Counted from the stretch's first letter, positions 32,260-43,025 are shown. The stretch is 64,000 nt of DNA from Hymenopus coronatus (GCA_030762935.1 CM060895.1:73639001-73703000), one strand, 5' to 3'. The notes: generated from the sequence alone by a model not told the origin. A program made the numbers and translations.

Positions 32260-33245
32260 TATCGGCGTGATTTGCGTTGTGGGCGATCTGGCTTTCCATA
32301 ACGTGACGTTTCCGATGTATCAAGTGAGGCTAAGGTGGTGTTGACTGTTGTGGTACTGGCGCCAGATAATGTACATGCTGGCCCAGTCTGATTCAGGTGT
32401 GATATAGCAAGTGGTCACGCGTGGAGGAACGTAGATATACAAAATAGTTGGTTGCCAGTGAAATTACGTTCAGAGGCGCTAATAGGCAGAGCGACTATGT
32501 TGCTAAAGCGGGTGAAGCTCCCTTGAAGACTGTCGATGGTTTCTCGAAGTGTTTGCAGTGCGTCGTTCACTGCCAAGCATGGTAGCAGCCGCCTCGGTAT
32601 GTCGGAGCTAGAGCTGAGACAGCGAGTGGTGCTGTGAGATAGAATGCTCTGTTTTGTTGTGGAGGATGTTTATTGCTTGCTGGTGCCCTGATTATCGCGG
32701 GCATGCGCCACGTGGTCCAATCCTCAAGTTGCACAGCAGCAACGTCTGTGTGTCAAGTGTAGTCGGCTGCCAGATAGGGCAAGTCGCAGAAGTTAAAATG
32801 ACTCTGGTCCATAAACGCCAGACGCAATAGTGGGATCGATCTTCTGCTTCAGACAATTCTAAATATTCTAGCCAGCCAGATTATACGGCCTCCATGACAA
32901 TTCGCTCAGCCAGTCAGCTGTGGACCCCACAGTTGATCGTGCTGAAGTTGACGAATCCAACTGCTTGGTCCATCAGCGTATTTGGTGCTTGGCGCTCTGC
33001 TACTGCGGCGTAATTGGTGTCCTTGCATGAGACGCTGGTGTGGGCACTTCTGCGCAGTTTGAAGATGAGCGTTGTAGACGCGGCGATGAGTCCAGTTTCA
33101 ACGGAAGCCAGCATAGATGTGGATTAGGCCTCAGTGGAACTCTGGAGAGCCGCGCATCCATTGTAGTGAGGTAGTGGATTGAGCTGTTAGAACAGGTGTG
33201 CCAATTTAATTTTTGTTTTTTTTTTCTTTAATTTCCACCTGGGAG
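32260..33245. other. GC-richer island of unknown nature
   Basis: The sequence is close to 50% GC in an otherwise AT-rich window. Every frame contains stops; the longest minus-strand ORF (32914-33114) is 66 codons without known motif. It could be a decayed retroelement or an old CpG-rich segment. No terminal repeats were found. Confidence 0.45.
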
Positions 33246-35215
33246 CTGCCCCAACTGATACTCTGATGTAACGTCGCAAAAAGTTCGATGGAGCAGCGTC
33301 TGAATATTTCCAGATACTGCTGTGATATGTCCATTCTGGATGCGTTTCTTTTTTGTGATTTACCCACCGCGCCGCAAGCTTTTATGCTGTCAAATACTCG
33401 TGCAAAATGTTCAACACACTATCTAACGACATCTTGACGAAGTACCTTGATTCCTGAGTCATTTAAAACAGTATTTAAATTTTTTATTTTTTTTATTTGG
33501 GATTAAAATTTTTCTTTTAAAGTGTGATACAACATTTTCTTCAGTGGCAGCGCTAACCTGGGTGTTCTTTAAATAGCCATTTCCTCAGTTAACAATTGTG
33601 AAGTATCTTCCGATGTGAAGCTCAATGTGTTTTATCGGCTATGTACCTCTTTAATACTGAGTAAATATTCGCTGCATGGCATTTCATTTTATTCACTTCC
33701 GGACTACCTGTTATATAAACAAACAAAAACTTCCACACGAAATTCTAGGTTGAATATTTACAAGATATTACTTTGAGGCTATAACCCTCTACGTCACTTC
33801 CTTGTCAATTCTCCATGGCTCAATATGGCGTATAGTTGATTTGGTCGTTGACATCTTGTTCGGTTTTACTGGTATTTTTGTGAGGGTTTAGAATTTAAAA
33901 TTTATTTCTGCTCGGGTCAGGAAGCGTATCTGGTCTCGGGCGTGGTCGAGTTCGTTTCTTTTATTATGATCTTCACATTTCCCAATCAACACTAACAGTG
34001 TAAAGGTAGCGAGGTTTCAAACTTGATACCGGTCAAATTTTATGTCCAGCAAATCCTGGAGTGTTGCATTGCAAACCTATTGGCCGGCGTTATGATAAAA
34101 CATGAGCCTCTTTTCGGTTGTATCTGGTTTATTTAAAATTTCCCAATTATCTACTTACTTGAAGCTTATAGGCCAGATCCAAATAGTTGAGTATATTGGT
34201 TCTTCATTAGCTACTTCTACCTTTGTGACAACACACGTGATAAATCACTTCCAATTTATGCTCTGCCCATTTATACCAACATTTGCTTTTACCAAACGAC
34301 TGTGGCCTCATTCTTGAATCAGTTACGGCTCTTCAAAAATAATTTTGACTCGCATAACGAGACGAATAGAATTTTTTCAAATTTATACCTCACTAAAATA
34401 CAGCAGAAACATCATTGCCTACCTAACTACTGGTTAAATTCTCCAAGTAATACACTCCAACTTTTCCTCAAAGCAATACATAAATTATTTCACTCTAATA
34501 GCTTCCAAACATAAAACGCATGTTAGTTACATGCTTTAATTAGTGTCAACCAGCATCACAAGGTGGAGCAAAGTTTCTGTAATCATTTGATAGTTTTCCT
34601 TGTTATTTGATACTAGCAGCACGGTCTTTGTGTCAGATCAAAATCTTTGCTGAAAACCGCCATGTGTATTTTATTACAAAGTTATGTATTCTTTGGTCAG
34701 AGTGTTTTGAGACAATATGAAAGCAAAAGTAGGAAACCTGATAGCCCGATCGGTTACGTGATAGTTCAGTACAGCCATGTGACACCCTTGTCTCCCCTTT
34801 ACACTGTCTCAAAAGACTCTGATCAAGTATATTTTAATTTGAATGGCTGAGCATCCTAAAACATCACACTTTTATACAACATGCATACCTATTGTAAAAG
34901 CAAGCATATTATTTATCCTGCATTGTTTTAAACGAACCCTACATGTCCTACCTTTAATGACAAACTTATCTCTAAAGACATACACTTCTAAATGACCAGC
35001 CCACCGTTATGCTCGAAGTATAAATTTAAGGCTTTTCAGTCAATGTCTTTTTATCTTACGTCCTGGATGCTGAGAAAGGTAAGACAATCTCTTTTCTTTA
35101 CATCGAGTCATCAGCGCTGAAAATTACTACTCGTATAATGACCGTATTAATTATTCTCATGCGGTCGCAGCCACTATACGAAACCTGGGTACGGTTAAAG
35201 CTTCTACGCCTTATT
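33246..35215. other. Repeat-poor AT-rich stretch
   Basis: Nearly 2 kb with no Fam-1, SINE or transposase similarity, and no exon that I can support. Confidence 0.45.
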
Positions 35216-35618
35216 TTACCTAACGTTTACGGGTGCCGCAGTTGCAGGAAAACCAATTTGAATTTCGGCCATATGGATCTGAATAATCCCTAGAAGCAGC
35301 TGCTTTGCATCCCCCCTCGACCAATTTTGAATTTCCATAACCACAAGTACTTCCCGCTCCATCTCCCCCGCCAACAATAATTGAAGACGGGACTCGGGGA
35401 GTACACTCCTCATTACTCCGGCAAACCAAACTGCACTTCTGAGATCGAAAATAAATATGACTGGTTCCAATTTTTAAAAGTGGGGCATTCTCGACAGACT
35501 TCATCAACGAGTTTTCAGACAGAAATGAAAGCACTCTCTTCAGTGCCGTCGTCCATAGATTGATCTCTGCGAGTTCGGGAGTTAGAACAACCAGGATGTG
35601 ATTTCCTTGTTTAAACAA
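35216..35618 (-). CDS. Unrecognised ORF of 132 codons (doubtful)
   Basis: The longest open frame in the window (minus strand 35618-35220) and GC-richer than its surroundings. It begins MFKQGNHILVVLTPELAEIN and ends SNWFSCNCGTRKR. An overlapping second minus-strand frame (35470-35216) is also open for 84 codons, which weakens the case for coding. No domain, signal peptide or membrane segment is evident. No good donor or acceptor pair was found. It may be a fragment of a decayed mobile element or chance. I do not recognise the family. Confidence 0.2.
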
Positions 35619-35666
35619 AGTACTGGTAGTATTTCTTATAAGACTTTGCTTTCCCTAAACGTTATT

Positions 35667-35800
35667 TCTACTTTCTCTACCACATAACTACAGTAAGAGG
35701 GAGTATTGTATTCTATTTTTAGAAAAAACATCCGTGTGTATGTCGAGCGCGTGCGATCAGAAAAATTCAAAATTGAAACGTCAGTTAAATGCAGTAATTA
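35667..35800 (-). repeat. Fam-1 terminal fragment, diverged
   Basis: CTACTTTCTCTACCACATAACT, GAGTATTGTATTCTATTTTT, ATCCGTGTGTATG and AAACGTCAGTTAAATG follow the palindrome-end order with a large deletion. Confidence 0.6.
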
Positions 35801-35824
35801 TTTATTTGAATAAGTAATCACATT

Positions 35825-36110
35825 AAAACATTCAATGCCATAGCCGGGATTTGAACCACAGATCTCCCGGTACCTAGGCAGTTTTTCTAACCACTGAGCT
35901 ACCGTAACAACAAGACATGTATTAAATTCCTAAATTGGCTCGTATGTTCTCCGGTACACCCGGTGATCCCAGACTATTTTGAGATGACATATCCCCATGG
36001 TTAGAGCAAATAGCTAGAAACCTAGAGATCTGTGGCTCAAATCCCGGCTATGGTATTGAATTTTTCAATCTGTATGCAGCTTATGTGAGGGAAAAAATTT
36101 AACACTAATT
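35825..36110. mobile_element. tRNA-armed foldback with both tRNA-like arms
   Basis: The left arm is the complement (CAATGCCATAGCCGGGATTT, GAACCACAGATCTCC, CCACTGAGCTACCG). The middle is TTAAATTCCTAAATTGGCTC with TTTTGAGATGACATATCCCC. The right arm is the direct head (TTAGAGCAAATAGCTAGAAA, CTGTGGCTCAAATCCCGGC, TATGGTATTGAATTTTTC). This copy best shows two tRNA-like sequences facing away from a shared centre. Confidence 0.8.
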
Positions 36111-36129
36111 GTTGTTTAAGTTTGGCATC

Positions 36130-36665
36130 TTAAGCATAGGCCTTAGATTCTGCACTGATGCGAGCGCTGCGGATCCCGAGTGCTCATGCTACTTTCGACG
36201 TTACTAGAAGTATGTACGTCCCCTGAAAGGGAGCTATTCGAATTGGGTTGGCCTCGGCAAGGCAGTGCTTCCAAAACCCTTGGAAGATAGGGTACGTCTG
36301 GGCGATGATGCATGGACGGGGTTATGAGACACCTCCATGCCCTTCAGTACTAGCCATGGACAGCCAGTATACGGCATACTAGCAGGGTGTCGTTCCTACC
36401 GAGGTTTTCGATGATATCCCTCGCGGGCTTCACACGCGTAAGTAGTGTATCGCTTACGTCCTGGTATGTTCTAATGCCGGGAGGGGGGGGGGGGCTTTTT
36501 AGTAACCCTAATGGAAAGAGCCACGGAGGTAAATCCTCCCTTCTAACAGATGGAGCTTCAGTTCCGCGTAGAGACGACTGACTGTTGCCCGAGACACTAA
36601 GGTTTACAAGAAAGCCCAAACACAAAATGCTCTTTGCATTTGTTGTAAGAAAGTGATAATTTGTA
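36130..36665. other. GC-rich, CpG-rich island of unknown nature
   Basis: A compositional outlier between a foldback and Fam-1, with sharp edges. A 91-codon minus-strand ORF (36625-36350) runs through a 12-bp poly-G and shows no domain. An inserted element (for example a LINE 3' region) is plausible, but I cannot identify it. Confidence 0.45.
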
Positions 36666-36701
36666 TTAAATCAGCATGTTTGACATATTACTGCAAAGAG
36701 A

Positions 36702-37150
36702 TAAAATATATATCTTGAATTTTCTGCGAAAATCCTGTGTCTGTGAGTCCTCTTCCTTAGGAATGAATATTCTTGTGCAATCAGTAAACCATAAGAGCTA
36801 GATAAAAATCTGATGTGTTCCATTCACATTAATTTCTCTACCTGCTCGGCCAACTTCTTACATTACTTTCTTCTTCTTTCTACTTCATGCTAATCGAGAT
36901 AAACATTAGCAGAAGGGAATTTGTCATTTCTGTTTCTTTTGTCTTACTCCTTGTCACGTAAAGAGAACCCAATGTCAATCACAAAGCAATCAGTTTTTAA
37001 AACATTTGACTATCGCTTTAGCCTAGTATATTCTTTTATTTTCCTTCTACTAATAAGGAACTAAATAATAAGACCATTCTACTAAGGTTTATTTTTATTA
37101 GCACGAGGTACGAATGTAAGAATGATTTGTTACAGAATAGGTAGAAAAAA
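36702..37150. repeat. Fam-1 minus copy with a plus-oriented Fam-1 fragment inside
   Basis: 36702-36808 is minus-oriented (TATATCTTGAATTTTCTGCG, ACCATAAGAGCTAGATAAAA). At its A run a plus-oriented start follows (TCTGATGTGTTCC, 36809-36922). From about 36923 the minus orientation resumes (ATCACAAAGCAATCAG, CTATCGCTTTAGCCTAGTAT) to AGGTAGAAAAAAATC. Confidence 0.8.
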
Positions 37151-37627
37151 ATCTCCATTACTTTCATCTACCACCCCAGAATCGTGTATGGAATTAGATC
37201 CGTTGAGTTTTTCTTCAATCCTGTTTGCTGAATTTCTTCTACGATAAAATCCATACTTTTTCACCGCGTTATGAAGGCAAGAGCTCTTTAGACTCAGTTT
37301 CTATGTCAACATGTTTGGAGTGAAGGCACACAGGATGCGAGACATATGAAGTACGCCATTTCTTCAAATAAACGTTTGGAAAGCAGGCAGCCTGTCTCCA
37401 GCAGTCCTCCGGTTTCTCTTTAATTACACTCACTCAACAGCGTTTTACGCTTTTTGCTATAAAGCGCTGCTGAAACTTGGCTCACGTTCTCTCCGCAAAT
37501 AATCTTGAAAATGCTTGGCATACAAGTCCACGCCTGCAGTAGAATACAACTTACGTGGCGGTGAAAAAGGGGAAAACCGAAAAGAATCTCCCTTCTGGGA
37601 TAAGTAATAACGTCGGTGCAGTGTAAA
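37151..37627. other. Unassigned stretch
   Basis: Overlapping minus-strand ORFs of 63 and 74 codons at 37420-37648 lack known motifs. Confidence 0.35.
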
Positions 37628-38070
37628 AATCTGATGTGTTCCATTCACATGATTTTCTTACCTATTCTGCAAACTATTCTTGCAAACAATTATTCTTTTA
37701 TCTATAACATCCTAAAACTTTATCATCCATTAAACATTAGCAGAAATGGTCGTATTTGCTTCTTCGCACACAAGTGAAAAGGAAATATGGGCATACTCAA
37801 GGCTAAAGCGATAGTAAAATTCTTTAAAAGCTCTTTCCATGGACAGGAACAAAACAAAAGACATAAAACGAATGAGGGCTTACAGTTTAAGAATTTAAAA
37901 CTAAAACCAATAACAAGGAGTATCTCAGAAATGGTTAACTTCACACAAAAATGTTAATTTAGAATTTATTTTTGATTTAAGGAAGTTAATTTTTAATTCT
38001 TGTTTTTTTTATTTAATATATATTTAAAAGTTAGTGACAAAATTGAGTGTTTTTAACGGGATCCACATAA
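37628..38070 (+). repeat. Fam-1 copy, 3'-truncated
   Basis: TCTGATGTGTTCC then ATTCACATGATTTTC at the start. The order holds to ATGGTTAACTTCACACAAAAATG, then an AT-rich insertion and TGAGTGTTTTTAACGGGATC. Confidence 0.8.
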
Positions 38071-38195
38071 AGCAGCAACAATTTACCCATAAAGATTCTA
38101 AGTAGGCAACACTCATAGGACATTTGTTTTCATCTTATTCAGCGCGTATATTAGGTATCTCTCTGAAGTAGACTATATGCCAAGAATTTGTTCGT

Positions 38196-38440
38196 CCTCC
38201 GTAGTTTAGGGGTAATATGCTAGCTTCTGGTGCCCAAGGTCGCGGGCTCAAACTCGGCGGAGCGCGATGGATTTTTTCGGGCGTAAAAATCCTTAGCATG
38301 GTTCCCTTCGGAAGGGAAGCAAAGCCGATGGTCCCGTGTCGTAGATTTAGGACACGTAAAACAACAAGCTGGATAAAGAGGCCTCTGAGAAAAATTAAGC
38401 TGCCTTTCACGTTTCATACAGAATAGGAGTTAAGAACTTC
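38196..38440 (+). mobile_element. tSINE-A copy
   Basis: Head TCCTCCGTAGTTTAGGGGTA, B box GCGGGCTCAAACTCGGCGG, then GATGGATTTTTTCGGGCGTA, CCCTTCGGAAGGGAAG, CGTGTCGTAGATTTAGGACA and GGCCTCTGAGAAAAATTAAG. Diverged in the 3' end. Confidence 0.85.
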
Positions 38441-38714
38441 AGCAGTTAAAAAATGTACATAAATACTCAATTGACTTGCCAAAGATTTCCGCAAGGTTTC
38501 TTCAACGAAGAGGGAAATTTCCCCTTAAGATTTTTGCAGTAGAAGTAAGTTAAACAGAAATGGAGTAAATAAGTACCATAACGTATGCATTTGGGATTAC
38601 TACAATATACACACAAGACAAAGCAGCTCGTGTACACATACGAAGTGCTTGATGTAGACACGTTGCAAGAAAGAATCTCTGGAGTAGTATAGGAAATAAA
38701 AAGTCAAATAAAAT

Positions 38715-39423
38715 GATAACTGAGATAATTATTAGCAGAAGTGTTCTTATTGCTTGCTTGCAAGTAGAAGGGAAATAAGGCGATATACTATGGTAAAGCC
38801 ATAATCAAATCTTTTAAAAGTCGATCGATGTCACAAAATTAAAACTCCCTTCTTTTAGAATAACAAAGGCAAAAGAGGTATATAATAACTTCCCATTTTA
38901 GAAAGGTTTTAGGTATTGGATATTTTAAAACCAATAACAAGGAATGAGATAAATTGTATATTTTAACGAGATCTACATGTTTGTGTAGTATGTTATTATC
39001 TATCTCTTACAGTTATGCAAAATCATTGAGAATGAAGAGGATTTCAGGGGCGATTCCCAAGAAGTTTAGGGCATACATTATAATTGTAATGTAAATGCAT
39101 TTAATATATGCCAATTTAATCAAATTCGTTTGTCATTTTGTGAAAATCGATCATTTTGAAAAATCTTCCATGTAAAGGGTAGTTTGGGTTGGGATTTTCC
39201 TGAAACCTTCGTGTCACATCCTTGGAAGATATTGCATTTAAATATCAAGTTGGATATTTAACCGTCCTGTATGCTGTACACATACAAGGACTTTTTTTTT
39301 AAAAAAACATTTTACTCAGGGGTCCACAAAACATGCATTTCAGGAGAAACCTCGGTATCGAGTTTTGGGCGAAATACAATAAATTCTCTGCCTGCTAAGC
39401 ACATTTTACATATGTGATGGAGA
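38715..39423 (+). repeat. Fam-1 copy, left end missing
   Basis: From GATAACTGAGATAATTATTA to AAATACAATAAATTCTCTGC; the palindrome is degraded. Confidence 0.8.
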
Positions 39424-39538
39424 TGGTACAAAACAATCCGGAGGTATTCCATAAAGTGAAGCAGAATTGGAGAAAAAGTTGTCTAGCACGTGTGTTGACG
39501 AGGAGTGCTCATTTTAGAGTTTTCTAAACACGAAAAAT

Positions 39539-39540
<2 letters not shown>

Positions 39541-39580
<40 letters not shown>
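39541..39580. repeat. (CT)n microsatellite
   Basis: About 40 bp of CT repeat within disrupted Fam-1 DNA. It lacks the flank shared by the 31249/31926 pair. Confidence 0.9.
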
Positions 39581-39587
<7 letters not shown>

Positions 39588-39596
39588 CCTCTCCTT

Positions 39597-39707
39597 TTTG
39601 GACTCAGGGAACCTCAAAACATAACTAGACATATCAACATCGAATTTTTGAGTGGAATACAACACTTGTCCAGCTACTATGTACACTGTACACTGTAGTA
39701 GGTAAAA
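39597..39707 (+). repeat. Fam-1 3' fragment
   Basis: GGACTCAGGGAACCTCAAAAC, ATCGAATTTTTGAGTGGAAT, and CTGTAGTAGGTAAAATATA at the end. Confidence 0.7.
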
Positions 39708-39722
39708 TATATTAAAGAAATA

Positions 39723-40095
39723 CACTCAAAACAGTCTGCCCTTTTATACTTTAAAAAGATAATAATAGGTCACCACCCAACCTGTATCTTATGGTTCACC
39801 AATTGTATAAAAGTCATCCAGAATGAAGATTTCAGAGGTTATTCCCAGAAGAATTAGAAGTTAACCTAATGAATTTGAAGTGTTGCAATATTGTTCAAAA
39901 TAAAATTGTATTTATCTCAAGAACGGATACCTTTATAGAAATAATTTATGAAGCACACTCAAAACAACCTGCTCTTTTTAAAATGATAATAATAGGTCAT
40001 CTTACGCCCAATATCTTACGGTTCAACAATTATGGAAAGGAATCCAGAATGACCAAAATTTCAGAGGCTATTTCCAGAAAATCTAGTATATAAAT
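39723..40095 (+). repeat. Segmental duplication, period about 232 bp, including Fam-1 pieces
   Basis: ACACTCAAAACAGTCTGCCC ... GATAATAATAGGTCACC ... CTTATGGTTCACCAATTG ... AATGAAGATTTCAGAGGTTA (39723-39862) recurs with changes at 39955-40095 (ACACTCAAAACAACCTGCTC, GATAATAATAGGTCATC, CTTACGGTTCAACAATTA). The duplicated unit carries Fam-1 sequence plus adjacent non-Fam-1 DNA. Confidence 0.8.
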
Positions 40096-40437
40096 TGTAT
40101 TTGTCATGAAAATGTCGGAAGCACACTATGATGTATTAATTAAATGCATTAGAGTCATTTTTGAAAAAATAACTTTTTTTTTTAATTTCTCCATGTAAAG
40201 GGTAGTTTGGGGAATCTTTTTTTTTTTAAAAAAATCTTTGTACCGCATGTTTGGAAGATGCTGAACTCATTTTTTGGTTTTGAATTATACTGTTCACAGA
40301 CGTGGGGACAAACGCAGAAGCGCCCGGGGGCGGGGGCGCGCGCGCGCGCACACACACATACACAACATTTTTTTTGGATTCAGGACGTTTCAAAACATGT
40401 AATTCTGATATCTCGATAGCAAAAGTTTTGAGCCGAG
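40010..40437 (+). repeat. Fam-1 internal to 3' part with (GC)n(CA)n
   Basis: ATATCTTACGGTTCAACAAT to GTAATTCTGATATCTCGATAG. The CA tract has become GGGGGCGGGGGCGCGCGCGC followed by CACACA at 40326-40360. Confidence 0.8.
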
Positions 40438-40515
40438 AATCGAACCCATGACCTCCGGGTGAGAAGTCTGCTCGCTGACCACTCAACCACCGAGGCAGTC
40501 TTATTTCCAGTTTAC
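40438..40515 (-). repeat. tRNA-Ser-like SINE head or tRNA pseudogene
   Basis: The minus strand reads GCCTCGGTGGTTGAGTGGTC, then AGCGAGCAGACTTCTCACC, then GGAGGTCATGGGTTCGATTC and TCGGCTC. A and B boxes are at tRNA spacing. The acceptor ends do not pair well and there is no clear long variable arm, so a functional tRNA is unlikely. Confidence 0.6.
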
Positions 40516-40867
40516 TTTCAACGTCTGCAATCATTCCGCTTACCTACTGTCATCTGCGTGGAACGAGTAGTCTGCATGTGCTCTTTTGTTTCTGTCTCTT
40601 GCATCTCGTGTAACTGTTAATGCAGGCTTCACATGCATAAAGTACGAAAGCAAAGAGAATGGAGCAGCCTTAAGGCATCACTCGACTTAAAGGCAATAAA
40701 AGCTGTCGCCAGCTGCTAAGAGCATAAAAATAAGACGTATCAGCATTTTTCGCTGGCATAACTTTTTATCTTTTAGATGTTACGTGCATGCGTAAAAGAG
40801 AAAGGTTAGACACATTACATATTAATCTTGGGGAACGCCACAAAGATATAGATATGTTGCATCTTGC
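40516..40867. other. Unassigned spacer
   Basis: Nothing recognisable. Confidence 0.4.
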
Positions 40868-41277
40868 AAGCATTAACTGACGAGTAGAGCACGTTAAAAC
40901 ACGCAATTTATGTCATAGTATACATTTTTTTCGTGGAGTTGATCGTTTGTTTTTTGTTTTTTTTTTTTTTTTTTTTAGATATTCCTTGTTATTGATTTCA
41001 GCTTTAAAAAACGTATACTTTTCTCATACAGGAACTTGTAAACTCGTGTCCATACAAACAAAGGAACTTCAGTCACATAGCAACTTGCTTTTGTCTATCA
41101 CTTTAACCTATGGTACTCCCTTATTTCGTTTCTACTTTCAAGGAAGCAAATAATAAGACTATTTCTGCTATTTTTTTTTCTCGATTAGCATGAACTAAAT
41201 AGGAGCATAAGCTTTCTAACAATAATTTGTTGCAGAGAAGTAGAGAAAGTCGTGTGAATGGAACACATAAGATTTTT
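40868..41277 (-). repeat. Fam-1 left-end half
   Basis: From GAGTAGAGCACGTTAAAACA through a T run of about 20 at 40955-40977 to AGAAAGTCGTGTGAATGGAAC and ACACATAAGATTTTTC. Confidence 0.85.
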
Positions 41278-41449
41278 CTAATTTGGAACATGTAAACATT
41301 TGACTGTCAAAACTCTATACATACTGAGACATCTTTATAGACAAACTTTCTTAAAGTTCAGTCAATCGAACGTTTAGAACAAATGTGGTAACATAAATAC
41401 GGTTTTTTCCTTTCATTCCTCTAACATCCTGAACAATATCATGACAAGC

Positions 41450-41665
41450 CCGCCTGGGTAGTGTGGTGGTAGCGTGTCTGCCTCACATTCAAAAGGTCGT
41501 GAGTTAGAATCTCGCTTAGGATGCGTCAACCGGATAAAGTTTTTTTCGGGGTTTTCCCTTACCCTGAGAAGACGAATGTCGAATAATTTTGAGCTCCATG
41601 GACCCCGAGATCATTTGAGCAGCATTATCAACCAGGTTAACGTTAAACTATCCAAAAAAAAAAAA
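41450..41665 (+). mobile_element. tSINE-C, intact-looking copy
   Basis: Head CGCCTGGGTAGTGTGGTGGT with A box, CTGCCTCACATTCAAAAGGT, B box GTGAGTTAGAATCTCGC. Body CCGGATAAAGTTTTTTTCGG, GTTTTCCCTTACCCTGAGAA, GACGAATGTCGAATAATTTT. Tail AACCAGGTTAACGTTAAACT and an A run. It matches the copy inside the Tc1 relic at 20080. Confidence 0.85.
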
Positions 41666-41883
41666 ACATGACAGAGTCAAAGTGGTCAGTAGAGTTCAGA
41701 AGAAGCACATAAATATATTTGGGAAACACAAACTAAAAAAAAACAACTAAAAACAACACTGGAAAGACACATTTTAACAGCAGAAAATTATGCATTAAAT
41801 TGAAGTGGATCCATTAAACACATCGTTATTCCCTATATATGCACAAATAGAAATACAATGGAAATGTGTATGTAAATACATTT

Positions 41884-42020
41884 TTTTCTTTCTTTATTCG
41901 TACTATGTACATAGTGTATAGAGAAGGTATTGTATTGCACCAAAAAATTCATTAACGAGATTTCATCAGAAATACATGATGGGTCCCCCTAAATCCAAAA
42001 AAGACATTTGGGAAAAAATT

Positions 42021-42059
<39 letters not shown>

Positions 42060-42536
42060 CTTCGGACAGCATAGCTCTAATACGAAATTACCGTTAAATA
42101 CCAAACTTGGTATTTAAGTTTGGTATCCTCTAAGAATGTGACACCAAGATTTTCAAGAAAATCCCCTCACTCCAAACTACCATTTACATGGGAAAAAAAA
42201 TTGAAAATTTTGATTTTCTCAAAAATGGCTCAAACGATTTCGGCTAAAATCTCTTATATTTAAGATATTTACATGGCAAATAAAATATATATCTTGAATG
42301 TTCTGGGAATAGTCAGGAATGTGTCAACTCCTGTCCATACAAAGGAACTTCAGTCACATAGCAACCAGCTTTTGACTATCACTTTATTTTGCTTCTACTT
42401 ACAAGGAAGCAAGTAATTAATACTATTTCTGCTGGTTTTTTCTCGAATTGCATTAAGTAATTAGAAGCATAAGCTTTATAACCATGATTTGTTGCAGAGA
42501 TGTAGAGAAAGCTATGCGAATGGAACACATCAGATT
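41884..42536 (-). repeat. Fam-1 copy with internal deletion and (GT)n
   Basis: CTATGTACATAGTGTATAGA, a GT tract at about 42016-42056, then all blocks to GGGAATAGTC, which is joined to AGGAATGTGTCAACTCCTG (about 200 bp lost). Ends GAACACATCAGATTTTTAAA. Confidence 0.85.
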
Positions 42537-42559
42537 TTTAAATAAAGTGACAACTGCAT

Positions 42560-43025
42560 TGTTGAGCAGCATAGCACACAAACACCAGGTGTGATGGTTT
42601 CGGGCACCATTGATTACAACAACTGATCTCTCCTACGAATTGAGACTACTTTGAACAGCAACCGGAACTTACAGGTGGGTTGTAGAGCCCGAGGCACTCC
42701 TGCTGCTTCAGGCATCTCCACGGGTCACATTTCAGAAGAGCAATACCCGGCCACATATTGCAAGGAATGTACAAGCCATCTTCGAAGAGCGACGGGTACC
42801 ATTCTTTCCTGACCTGCACGTTTGCCTGACACGTCGCCCATCGAACATATTTGGGGTATGGTTGATCGGTACGTGGTGCGTCACAGTCTTCCAGTAACCA
42901 GTATCACGGATTTGTGGGCTCGAATACAAACTGCGTGGAAGAAAATCCCGCCGGATCCTTTTCAGGTTAATCAGAACCTTTTTGATTCAATGCCATGGCG
43001 TATACTAGCTCTAATTGCAGCGTAA
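42560..43025 (+). pseudogene. Tc1-like transposase relic, catalytic Asp replaced
   Basis: Plus-strand transposase C-terminal half. HTPGVMVSGTIDYN (usual VMVWGAI.Y), VVEPEALLLLQASPRVTFQK, then SNTRPHIARNVQAIFEERRV where the family has D-N-.-RPHTA, so the second catalytic residue is Ser. A frameshift follows near 42820, then TSPIEHIWGMVDRYV with Glu retained, and a C-terminus DPFQVNQNLFDSMPWRILAL. The N-terminal DNA-binding part is missing. A short GTGTAGAGAAAGTTAAAAA resembling a Fam-1 end lies at about 43178-43196. Non-functional by both frame and active site. Confidence 0.85.

Noticed and set aside
40438..40515. tRNA-Ser gene
   Set aside because: A and B boxes are present, but acceptor pairing is poor and there is no proper long variable arm.
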